Below, piece by piece: positions 1-5,092 of a stretch of DNA of 6,738 nt. Each line of letters opens with the position of its first letter. Positions within the stretch are counted from its first letter, which is position 1. Source of the stretch: Chloroflexi bacterium RBG_19FT_COMBO_48_23 (GTDB lineage Bacteria > Chloroflexota > Dehalococcoidia > GIF9 > UBA5620); contig MGOH01000055.1 in NCBI GenBank assembly GCA_001795315.1, positions 1-6,738 of the forward strand, given 5' to 3'. The position numbers and the translations under genes were made by a program. The notes under the pieces are model-generated. The model made no database searches, had not been told where the DNA came from, and was given only the letters and a program-made list of their open reading frames with translations.

Positions 1-149
1 CAGATTTTTGTCTACGCCAAAGTATAACACGTGAGTTTACTACATCTTAAAGGATGTGTCAAAGGAAGTCAGCTTGGGCTAATCACCCGTCCAGCATAGC
101 CCCCTATCATCGATAACCATCTGCCCGCCAATACAGAGCCTTGCTTGGC

Positions 150-178
150 TTTACCTTGCCGTCTTTGCTAGATATAAT
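150..178 (+). promoter_or_regulatory. Candidate sigma70-type promoter for the cNMP-binding-like gene
   Basis: TTTACC (150-155, 4 of 6 matches to TTGACA) is followed after 17 bases by a perfect TATAAT (173-178). Transcription would start near 185, giving a leader of about 40 bases. A second perfect TATAAT at 184-189 has no matching -35 at 16-18 bases and is the weaker choice. Confidence 0.55.
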
Positions 179-210
179 GAGTTTATAATATGGTGGTTTT
201 TATTTGCGCA

Positions 211-216
211 AAGGAG
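211..216 (+). promoter_or_regulatory. Ribosome binding site AAGGAG
   Basis: AAGGAG lies 7 bases before the ATG at 224, a strong Shine-Dalgarno match at good spacing. It fixes the start of the cNMP-binding-like gene. Confidence 0.8.
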
Positions 217-223
217 TATCTGA

Positions 224-724
224 ATGGAGCTCTTACAATTACTCAAGAGATGCGAGGCGTTCGTCGGACTCGACGACAATGAGCTTCAGAAAATAGCTGA
301 CCTACCCTCATGGAGAAGGAACGTATACAGTACAGGCGACTTCATATTCCGCGAAGGCTCTGTGTCAAAAGATTTCTACGTTTTGGAAGAGGGGGGAATA
401 AGCCTCCTGGTTGCATCACGTAAAGGAGAAACAAAAGAACTGATCCAAGTTCCTGTTGATACCGTTACCAGAGGGGATGTGTTCGGTTGGTCGTCTTTAG
501 TAGCCCCACATTCTCGAAATATGTCTGCCGTTTGTGTCAAGCGTTCTACTGTGGTAGCGGTATCAGGCGCTGAGCTTAACGAGCTAATGGATTGTAATCA
601 CTCACTCGGTTACGAGGTAATGAAAAGTCTGGTGCGAGTTATAGCCAGGAGGCTAAGAGACTTTCAAGACGAGCTCGTTCGCGAAGAAAAACTGTCGCCG
701 CAAAAAGAAAAACGCACAGAATAA
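224..724 (+). CDS. Cyclic-nucleotide-binding-like (CRP/FNR sensor) domain protein without HTH
   Basis: The 166-residue protein is essentially one cNMP-binding beta-roll (about residues 5-125) plus a C-terminal helix rich in Arg, Lys and Glu (about 126-166). Visible family landmarks are the 'GDFIFREGS' strand (38-46), the following 'FYVLEEGGISLL' (51-62), 'GDVFGW' (84-89) and the phosphate-binding-cassette Arg98. The cassette differs from consensus: the Glu of 'FGE' is Trp89, and the residues around Arg98 are S-R-N-M-S rather than P-R-A-A-T. There is no helix-turn-helix, so it is not itself a CRP-type transcription factor, and no kinase or channel part. It is soluble. It ends directly against the receiver gene on the other strand with no spacer. 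It may be a sensory or adaptor subunit of the neighbouring two-component system (inference). Binding of cAMP or c-di-GMP cannot be assumed given the altered cassette. Confidence 0.85.
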   Translation: MELLQLLKRCEAFVGLDDNELQKIADLPSWRRNVYSTGDFIFREGSVSKDFYVLEEGGISLLVASRKGETKELIQVPVDTVTRGDVFGWSSLVAPHSRNMSAVCVKRSTVVAVSGAELNELMDCNHSLGYEVMKSLVRVIARRLRDFQDELVREEKLSPQKEKRTE

Positions 725-1114
725 CTATTTTTTAATTAACCGCTCCACCCTTTTCAACAACTCGTGAGGAGACACGGGTTTGTCCACATAATCCTCGGTA
801 TCCAGAGTGAGTCCTTGGCTTACACTCAGTGAAGTCTCACCACCCTTCTCCGAGAAGCTTGTCAGCATTATAACAGGTATATTTTTAAGTTCAGGGTCTT
901 TCTTAAGCTGTTCTGCAGCACTAAACCCATCTTTGACTGGCATTATTACGTCCAGTATGATTAAATCAGGCTTCTCTTTTCTCGCCTTTGCCAGTCCTTC
1001 ATCTCCATCGTGAGCAACTACCACTTCATAAGGCTTACTCTCTAAGACAAGCTTAGTTGCTTCCACAAAGTCTTTGTCATCATCAACAAGAAGAATCTTG
1101 GTTTTGCTTTCCAT
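725..1114 (-). CDS. Single-domain response regulator (receiver 1)
   Basis: This 129-residue protein is a complete CheY-like receiver domain and nothing more. The acidic pocket is D11-D12-D13, the phospho-acceptor is Asp55 in 'LIILDVIMP', the switch Thr is Thr85 ('MLTS'), and the conserved Lys is Lys112 ('DKP'). The interval from Thr85 to Lys112 is 27 residues, about five longer than in CheY (T87 to K109), so the beta4-alpha4-beta5 region carries extra residues. No DNA-binding or enzyme domain follows; the last helix ends 'RLIKK'. It is the last gene of the minus-strand kinase cluster, 35 bases after receiver 2, with a strong GGAGGT site that sets the ATG start. It probably receives phosphate from the adjacent kinase and acts through a protein partner (inference). 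Its stop codon lies immediately against the stop of the convergent gene. Confidence 0.93.
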   Translation of the reverse strand: MESKTKILLVDDDKDFVEATKLVLESKPYEVVVAHDGDEGLAKARKEKPDLIILDVIMPVKDGFSAAEQLKKDPELKNIPVIMLTSFSEKGGETSLSVSQGLTLDTEDYVDKPVSPHELLKRVERLIKK

Positions 1115-1123
1115 TATCCTGAA

Positions 1124-1129
1124 ACCTCC
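1124..1129 (-). promoter_or_regulatory. Ribosome binding site GGAGGT of receiver 1
   Basis: On the minus strand GGAGGT (within GAGGAGGT) lies 9 bases before the ATG at 1114. It is a near-perfect anti-16S match and much stronger than those of the two upstream genes in the same cluster, which suggests that receiver 1 is translated at a higher level. Confidence 0.75.
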
Positions 1130-1149
1130 TCAAAACATTTCACTGCAGT

Positions 1150-1551
1150 CTAGACTTGTTGTTCTCGTTTAAGCAGCTTTTCGACATAGTTTAATAGAAC
1201 CCCGGGCGTTATCGGCTTCTCTATGTACTCATCTGGCTTAAGCGCCTGGCCGGTCTCCAGTTCATAGCGACGCCTGCTGGCCTCTTCCCGCACCGAGCTT
1301 AAAATAAGGATTGGCATATCACGATATTCAGACCATTTTGGAGATTGAAGTTCCCTATAGACGGCAAAGCCATCCGTCTTAGGCATCAAAAGATCAAGTA
1401 TCAATAAATCCGGTTTCTCCGATGCAAGCTTATCCAGACACTCCGCACCATCCTGGGCAAAAACCAACTCATAACCCTGAGTCTCTAAAATCATGCTTAC
1501 CGCATCTAGAATATCAGGGTCATCATCAACTACCAGAATCTTACCTATCAT
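1150..1551 (-). CDS. Single-domain response regulator (receiver 2)
   Basis: This is a 133-residue stand-alone receiver domain. The acidic pocket is D9-D10-D11, the phospho-acceptor is Asp53 in 'LLILDLLMP', the switch position is Ser85 ('LILSS'), and the conserved Lys is Lys112 ('EKP'). As in receiver 1, the stretch from the switch residue to Lys is 27 residues, with an Arg-rich insert (about 88-104, 'REEASRRRYE'). It ends with a helix and a short basic tail, and no output domain is present. It sits between the kinase gene (88-base gap) and receiver 1 (35-base gap), all on the minus strand, so it probably belongs to the same phosphorelay. The start has only a weak Shine-Dalgarno (AATGAG). An extended -10 element lies just upstream and could give a separate transcript. 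The two receivers are clearly paralogous in layout but diverged in sequence. Confidence 0.93.
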   Translation of the reverse strand: MIGKILVVDDDPDILDAVSMILETQGYELVFAQDGAECLDKLASEKPDLLILDLLMPKTDGFAVYRELQSPKWSEYRDMPILILSSVREEASRRRYELETGQALKPDEYIEKPITPGVLLNYVEKLLKREQQV

Positions 1552-1568
1552 CTCATTCGCGCTGCGAA

Positions 1569-1577
1569 ATTATACCA
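1569..1577 (-). promoter_or_regulatory. Candidate extended -10 promoter for receiver 2
   Basis: In the 88-base gap between the kinase and receiver 2 the minus strand reads TGG followed by a perfect TATAAT (1574 down to 1569), the TGn-TATAAT extended -10 pattern. No good -35 is present at 16-18 bases, which extended -10 promoters can tolerate. A start near 1562 would leave a leader of only about 11 bases, so this is tentative. Confidence 0.35.
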
Positions 1578-1639
1578 AATAGCATAACAACAATCTATAT
1601 TACAAAACAAAGCTCTACAACTACATATACAGGCAATAG

Positions 1640-2851
1640 TTACGCAGCCACTTTCGCTTTTTTGGGAAGCGTAAAGCAAAATTTGCTGCCCTTGCCGGTT
1701 TCAGTGCAGGGACTCTCTGCCCATATCTTGCCAGCATGAGCTTCTACAATTCTCCTCGAGATAGATAAACCCAAGCCTGTCCCTTTAGATCCAGCATTGC
1801 CGCCCCGGAAGAAATCTTCAAATAGCCTTGGCATGTCATCAGGGGAGATGCCGCAACCAGTATCGGCCACTTCCACTAAGATTTCGCTGTCCATCTCCAC
1901 CACTCGCATCACCACTTCACCTTCGTCGGTATAATTAATGGCATTATTCAGTAGATTAGTTATCACTTGTTGAAGCCTAGTAGAAGCACCATAGACACAA
2001 GGTAAATTTGGCGGTATATGCACCGAGAGTCTTAACCCTTTCTGCTCCGCCAGGGCTGAGCCCTCTTCAACAAAATTATCTATAACTTGAGCTAACGATA
2101 CCTCAGTCATCTCTTGAACTAATTGGCCCATCTGAATCCGAGGAATATCCAGCAAATTGCTTATAAGATTGAGAAGTTCATTAATCCTCTGGCTGGCTCT
2201 TTGCATCATGTGCTTTTGTTTCTCATTTAACTCACCAGCAAAACCATCCAGTATCACTCCCAAGAAAGTCTGTATAGCCGCAAGAGGAGCTTTCAAGTCA
2301 TGAGCAGCAGTGCTGACAAAGCGAAGAAACTGCCTTTTTTCTTCCTCCAGCAACTCTGCTCTTTCTAAAGCAACAGCCCCAAGGTTAGCCAGGGCGCTAA
2401 AGAAATCTATCTCATTATCTGGAAATTGGCGGGGTTCTGCAGTATAAACACGCACAATACCAATGACCTGCCCACGCCGCTTTAGAGGCAGGGAAAGCAA
2501 AGACACCACACCCTCTTTTTTCGCCTGTTCCTTGTACTGCACCCGCCGGTCAGTCGTGGCATCAAGTATTGCCACCGGCTTAGCCTCAAGAGCCTGTGCT
2601 ATGGCCGCATCTACTTTTACCGGCCCTTTTCGTACATACCAATCACTCAGCCCACAAGCCACACTATGTATTAATTCTTGACGGTCTGGGGTTAACAACA
2701 TCAACGAGCACCCTTTAGCATTTGCGGCATCACGGATGCTCTCCACGATAGTCCGCAGCACCTCTTGAGGGGCCAGATTGGAGTTGAGTTTCTGTGCTAT
2801 ATCATAGAGTATTTTATAGCGCTGTCCTGTTTCCATCTGCCCAATTACCAC
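1640..2851 (-). CDS. Soluble GAF-domain sensor histidine kinase
   Basis: The 403-residue protein has a GAF-type sensor domain (about 14-165), a short linker helix (about 160-176), a HisKA dimerisation domain with the phospho-acceptor His184 in 'HDLKAPL', and a HATPase domain (about 285-397). The catalytic boxes are intact: N box with Asn299 and Asn303, G1 'DTGCGI' (330-335), F box near Phe344, and G2 'GTGLGL' (357-362). No transmembrane segment or signal peptide is seen, so it senses a cytoplasmic cue through GAF. The Asp usual before the N box ('GD..RL') is replaced in 'YGASTRL'. It heads a minus-strand cluster with two lone receivers, its likely phosphate acceptors. The start used is GTG at 2851, while an in-frame ATG at 2836 (residue 6) is equally possible; neither has a strong ribosome site. 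The ligand is unknown. Confidence 0.93.
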   Translation of the reverse strand: MVIGQMETGQRYKILYDIAQKLNSNLAPQEVLRTIVESIRDAANAKGCSLMLLTPDRQELIHSVACGLSDWYVRKGPVKVDAAIAQALEAKPVAILDATTDRRVQYKEQAKKEGVVSLLSLPLKRRGQVIGIVRVYTAEPRQFPDNEIDFFSALANLGAVALERAELLEEEKRQFLRFVSTAAHDLKAPLAAIQTFLGVILDGFAGELNEKQKHMMQRASQRINELLNLISNLLDIPRIQMGQLVQEMTEVSLAQVIDNFVEEGSALAEQKGLRLSVHIPPNLPCVYGASTRLQQVITNLLNNAINYTDEGEVVMRVVEMDSEILVEVADTGCGISPDDMPRLFEDFFRGGNAGSKGTGLGLSISRRIVEAHAGKIWAESPCTETGKGSKFCFTLPKKAKVAA

Positions 2852-2900
2852 TGATACCCGACTGCTATAACCAGATGCTCAACAAATGAAGGAATTGCTA

Positions 2901-2928
2901 CTTAAGCTTAAAGCGTATATGTAAACGC
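2901..2928. promoter_or_regulatory. Two dyad symmetries over the kinase-operon promoter (possible operators)
   Basis: At 2913-2928 lies a 16-base imperfect palindrome, GCGT..ACGC arms with one mismatched pair, covering the -10 element and part of the spacer. At 2902-2911 lies a perfect 10-base palindrome, TTAAGCTTAA, centred at the predicted transcription start. Their placement is what repressor or autoregulator sites would show, but no binding protein is identified in the window. Confidence 0.35.
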
Positions 2929-2941
2929 GGAGGTTTGTCAA
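2914..2941 (-). promoter_or_regulatory. Sigma70-type promoter of the kinase-receiver operon
   Basis: On the minus strand a perfect TTGACA (2941 to 2936) is followed after 16 bases by TATACG (2919 to 2914, 4 of 6 matches). Transcription would begin near 2907, about 55 bases before the kinase start. This is one of the best promoter matches in the window and supports reading the kinase and both receivers as one operon. Confidence 0.6.
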
Positions 2942-3045
2942 GCTTTGTATTTATTAGGTCGGAAATTACAAACATCTTTTGCGCTGATGCTTATAGACAG
3001 CAGTTCGCCCATGGCAACATTGACTTGAGTTGAACGGACAACAAT

Positions 3046-3318
3046 TTATTTTCGTAAACGTTTCAACTCGAAGACGACTGGATTAGCTGGGTCCGGGCAA
3101 GCGACTGTAGCCTTATCCCGGTCCTCTTCCCAAGGGAAAGAGCCACCGAACTGCAGGACTGAAATAAAGGGGAAAAGCGTGTAAAACGCCCAAGCACACA
3201 TCCCAGGTGGAGTCTTATCCGCAATGAGAAACTTGTCACCAACCTTGTGACCTAAAACACAAGTGCCTTTTTGAGATATTACATCAGCAGCCACTTCGTA
3301 TAATTCCGCTTCAGCCAT
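3046..3318 (-). CDS. TIGR04076 family protein (function unknown)
   Basis: The 90-residue protein matches from memory the small TIGR04076 family: a 'GTC..GHKVGD' segment (18-28), a 'PPGMCAWAFY' segment (37-46), a 'LQFGGSFPW' segment (55-63) and a C-terminal 'CPDP' motif (74-77) followed by a beta-strand-like 'VVFELKR'. Cys20, Cys41 and Cys74 are the family-type cysteines; with His24 they could bind metal or a redox group, but that is inference. It has no signal peptide and no convincing transmembrane helix. A GGGGAG site 8 bases before the ATG supports the start. It stands alone, about 194 bases beyond the kinase start on the same strand and divergent from the antiporters, so it is not obviously linked to either. 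The biochemical role of the family is not known to me. Confidence 0.8.
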   Translation of the reverse strand: MAEAELYEVAADVISQKGTCVLGHKVGDKFLIADKTPPGMCAWAFYTLFPFISVLQFGGSFPWEEDRDKATVACPDPANPVVFELKRLRK

Positions 3319-3326
3319 ACTTATCT

Positions 3327-3332
3327 CTCCCC
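3327..3332 (-). promoter_or_regulatory. Ribosome binding site GGGGAG of the TIGR04076 gene
   Basis: Minus-strand GGGGAG lies 8 bases before the ATG at 3318 and decides that start. No convincing -35/-10 pair was found upstream for this gene. Confidence 0.6.
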
Positions 3333-3507
3333 TTATTTTATCTGGTAATCAATCTTACATCATTTAGATTAAACTATCCAGTAAATATACGGCAGGTGAT
3401 CATACATAAAATTCGGCCAAAATAATTTCACCGGTCTTTATGCAATGCATATATCACGCTATTAAAATCTTCTTATTTCAAGCCATCCGTTATGGGCAGT
3501 TATTAAA

Positions 3508-3548
3508 CTTTCTCCGTATCATGATTCATGACAGTATCGCGGAGAGAG
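3508..3548. repeat. Inverted repeat / bipartite hairpin upstream of the antiporters
   Basis: The arms CTTTCTCCG (3508-3516) and CGGAGAGAG (3540-3548) pair over 9 positions, with one G-U pair. Inside, TCATG (3519-3523) pairs with CATGA (3527-3531) around a 3-base loop. It is followed on the plus strand by A-rich sequence and on the minus strand by GTTTAATAAC, so it lacks a proper U-tract and is not a standard terminator in either direction. An operator or RNA structure is more likely. Confidence 0.5.
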
Positions 3549-3555
3549 AAAACCA

Positions 3556-3585
3556 TTGCATCTATCGCTGCTGTTAATATATAAT
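3556..3585 (+). promoter_or_regulatory. Upstream candidate promoter for antiporter copy 1
   Basis: A perfect TATAAT (3580-3585) is preceded after 18 bases by TTGCAT (3556-3561, 3 of 6 matches). It starts just after the long inverted repeat. A transcript from near 3592 would have a leader of about 110 bases. It is weaker than the proximal candidate because of the poor -35. Confidence 0.3.
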
Positions 3586-3614
3586 TGCAGACCAATAGTA
3601 GATTCGCCACAGGC

Positions 3615-3643
3615 TTGCTAAACGCACGATAAGACTATATAAG
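3615..3643 (+). promoter_or_regulatory. Proximal promoter for antiporter copy 1
   Basis: TTGCTA (3615-3620, 4 of 6) and TATAAG (3638-3643, 5 of 6) are separated by exactly 17 bases. Transcription would begin near 3650, leaving a leader of about 53 bases before the ATG at 3703. Confidence 0.5.
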
Positions 3644-3702
3644 CTCCAAAAATATAGGGGGCTTGTGCAGGTAAAAGTTTACAGCCGAATGAGAAACCTG
3701 AG

Positions 3703-4917
3703 ATGACAGCTACAGCAGTATTCGGATTAATTGGTATTCTCCTCATTATTGGCTTCCTGGCAGACTATCTTTTCAAGAAGACAAATTTCCCTGACATACT
3801 AATATTACTGGCATTAGGCTACTTGATGGGGCCTGTCTTTAAAATTATCGACCCGTCTCAACTAGCCCCAGCTTCGCAAATGATCGCCAGCCTGGCTTTA
3901 GTCGTTATTCTATTTTGCAGTGGGCTAGAATTTGAATTTTCAAGGGTCCTATCAAGCACGCCTAGAGCAATATTACTGGTCTTAGTGGGAGTTGGAGTCA
4001 GCATAGCCTCGATAGCAGCCTCTGCCTATTACCTGTTCCAGTGGGAACTGATGGACAGTTTATTACTCGGAACCATTGTCGGCGGTACCAGTTCCGCCAT
4101 AGTAATACCATTGATAACCCGAGCCAGAGTTCCTGCTCAAGTCACATCTTTGTTGTCCATGGAATCTGTTCTAAATAGTCCCGTAATAATAGTTATGGCC
4201 TTAGTCATCTTAGAAGTTATATGTAGCGGAAAAGCTGGGATTGAGGTTTCAGTAGTTGCCCAGGCTATTGGTATACAGTTTGCGATTGGGCTTGCATCTG
4301 GAACAGTTGTCGGATTTTTCTGGCTCTGGATGCTGACACTACTGGAAAAGGAGAGCTATAGCGACATCTTGACCCTAGCTGTCGTTTTTCTCTTCTATTT
4401 CTTTGTAGAAACCGTAGATGGCAGCGGAGTCATATTTGTCTTAGTCTTCGGTCTCATATTAGGAAACGGAGTTAGTTTAGCTAGACTGTTGAGAATAAAA
4501 CGGACAGTCGAGACCACCGAAATAATGAAGAGGTTTCACTCGCAAATATATTTCTTCATAAAAACCTTCTTCTTTATCTACTTGGGACTGATGATAACTT
4601 TTAGCAATCCTACACTCGTTGTAATCGGGGTCATTCTCGCTATTATACTCCTGTTTACGAGGTACATCGCAGTAATTCTCACTTCCATAGGGAACAGGAC
4701 TTTGCTAAGTAATATGGGTATACTAACCACGATGTTAGCCAGAGGTGAAGCCGCCGCTGTGCTGGTTCAGATAGTAGTCGCTGCGAATATCCATAATGCC
4801 GCCGTTTACCCCGACCTGATAATGGCAATCATAGTAACTACTGTCATCACATCAGCTTTGGGCATCCTTATATTCGGCAGAAAAGCGCCACAAGTCGAGA
4901 ACGGCTACAAGACGTGA
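3703..4917 (+). CDS. Cation:proton antiporter-like membrane protein, copy 1 (altered ion site)
   Basis: This 404-residue, very hydrophobic protein has about 12-13 predicted membrane helices and the layout of the Na+/H+ exchanger superfamily (PF00999). Recognisable parts are the first helix 'GILLIIGFLADYLF' (11-24), the TM4 region 'GGTSSAIVIP' (127-136), the TM5 motif 'MESVLNSP' (153-160), 'DGSGVIF' (239-245), 'FFIKTFFFIYLG' (284-295) and Arg320. Key departures from the family: Ser159 stands where TM5 has Asp after Asn158; Ser130 stands where CPA1-type proteins have the Asp of TDP; C72-S73 replace the D-G of 'FDGGL'; and 'ARGE' (346-349) replaces 'PRGL'. Ion selectivity and even transport activity are therefore uncertain. 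It has no cytoplasmic regulatory (TrkA) domain. A close paralogue follows 175 bases downstream. The ribosome site is weak; the start agrees with the paralogue's N-terminus. Confidence 0.88.
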   Translation: MTATAVFGLIGILLIIGFLADYLFKKTNFPDILILLALGYLMGPVFKIIDPSQLAPASQMIASLALVVILFCSGLEFEFSRVLSSTPRAILLVLVGVGVSIASIAASAYYLFQWELMDSLLLGTIVGGTSSAIVIPLITRARVPAQVTSLLSMESVLNSPVIIVMALVILEVICSGKAGIEVSVVAQAIGIQFAIGLASGTVVGFFWLWMLTLLEKESYSDILTLAVVFLFYFFVETVDGSGVIFVLVFGLILGNGVSLARLLRIKRTVETTEIMKRFHSQIYFFIKTFFFIYLGLMITFSNPTLVVIGVILAIILLFTRYIAVILTSIGNRTLLSNMGILTTMLARGEAAAVLVQIVVAANIHNAAVYPDLIMAIIVTTVITSALGILIFGRKAPQVENGYKT

Positions 4918-4948
4918 CAGCCTAAGTATATATAACTTCTGGTCTTCA

Positions 4949-4957
4949 TGATATAAT
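4949..4957 (+). promoter_or_regulatory. Candidate extended -10 element before antiporter copy 2
   Basis: TGA followed by a perfect TATAAT (4952-4957) fits the extended -10 pattern. No -35 is visible at the right distance. A start near 4964 would leave a leader of about 130 bases. Confidence 0.3.
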
Positions 4958-4974
4958 TCCGACTATAACTAGAC

Positions 4975-5003
4975 TTGTCAAAGTCATCTTTTTCTATTAT
5001 GCT
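4975..5003 (+). promoter_or_regulatory. Candidate promoter for antiporter copy 2
   Basis: TTGTCA (4975-4980, 5 of 6) and TATGCT (4998-5003, 4 of 6) are 17 bases apart. This suggests that copy 2 can be transcribed separately from copy 1. The -35 overlaps a small hairpin GACTT-GTCA-AAGTC (4972-4985) followed by ATCTTTTTC, which could instead be a weak terminator for copy 1. Confidence 0.4.
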
Positions 5004-5092
5004 TTCCCAAATGCTTGGCAGTACCTGGCACAAATCTTACAACCCGCAAATACATCATATAGCCGGACATTAGTGTACAAGAGATTTCGAAT

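Larger units (their letters stand above)
1..223. other. Gene-free left edge and 5' leader of the cNMP-binding-like gene
   Basis: No reading frame of useful length runs in from the left edge on either strand; all three forward frames hit stops within about 50 bases. The rightmost 75 bases hold the promoter and ribosome binding site of the next gene. At 21-26 the minus strand reads TATACT preceded by TGT, an extended -10 pattern that could drive a leftward gene outside the window, but no good -35 accompanies it. A short 5-bp hairpin (42-46 with 53-57) has no U-tract and is not convincing as a terminator. Confidence 0.5.
3319..3702. other. 384-base gene-free divergent intergenic region
   Basis: The region lies between the leftward TIGR04076 gene and the first rightward antiporter gene. 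I see no credible small gene in it. It is AT-rich and holds several symmetric elements: a 13-base inverted repeat TATGCA-a-TGCATA (3439-3451), a long hairpin at 3508-3548, and two rightward promoter candidates. The length and the number of dyads are more than a simple divergent promoter needs, so a regulatory leader or small RNA is conceivable. Confidence 0.5.

Noticed and set aside
184..189. Second TATAAT before the cNMP-like gene
   Set aside because: No -35 at acceptable spacing, and a better promoter lies 11 bases upstream.
807..1013. Open frame antisense to receiver 1
   Set aside because: It lies wholly within a well-supported receiver gene on the other strand, has low-complexity Ser/Leu-rich sequence and no ribosome site.
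1422..1739. Open frame antisense to receiver 2 and the kinase 3' end
   Set aside because: It overlaps two conserved genes and the gap between them, and its translation resembles no protein family.
2463..2681. Open frame antisense to the kinase GAF region
   Set aside because: The opposite strand encodes a coherent GAF domain, so this is a coincidental reading frame.
3439..3451. TATGCA-a-TGCATA inverted repeat as an operator
   Set aside because: It is short and in AT-rich sequence with no promoter in register; noted within the intergenic entry only.
4972..4996. Small hairpin GACTT/AAGTC followed by T5 as terminator of antiporter copy 1
   Set aside because: The stem has only 5 pairs and is separated from the T-run by three bases; it overlaps a promoter candidate, so I do not list it as a terminator.
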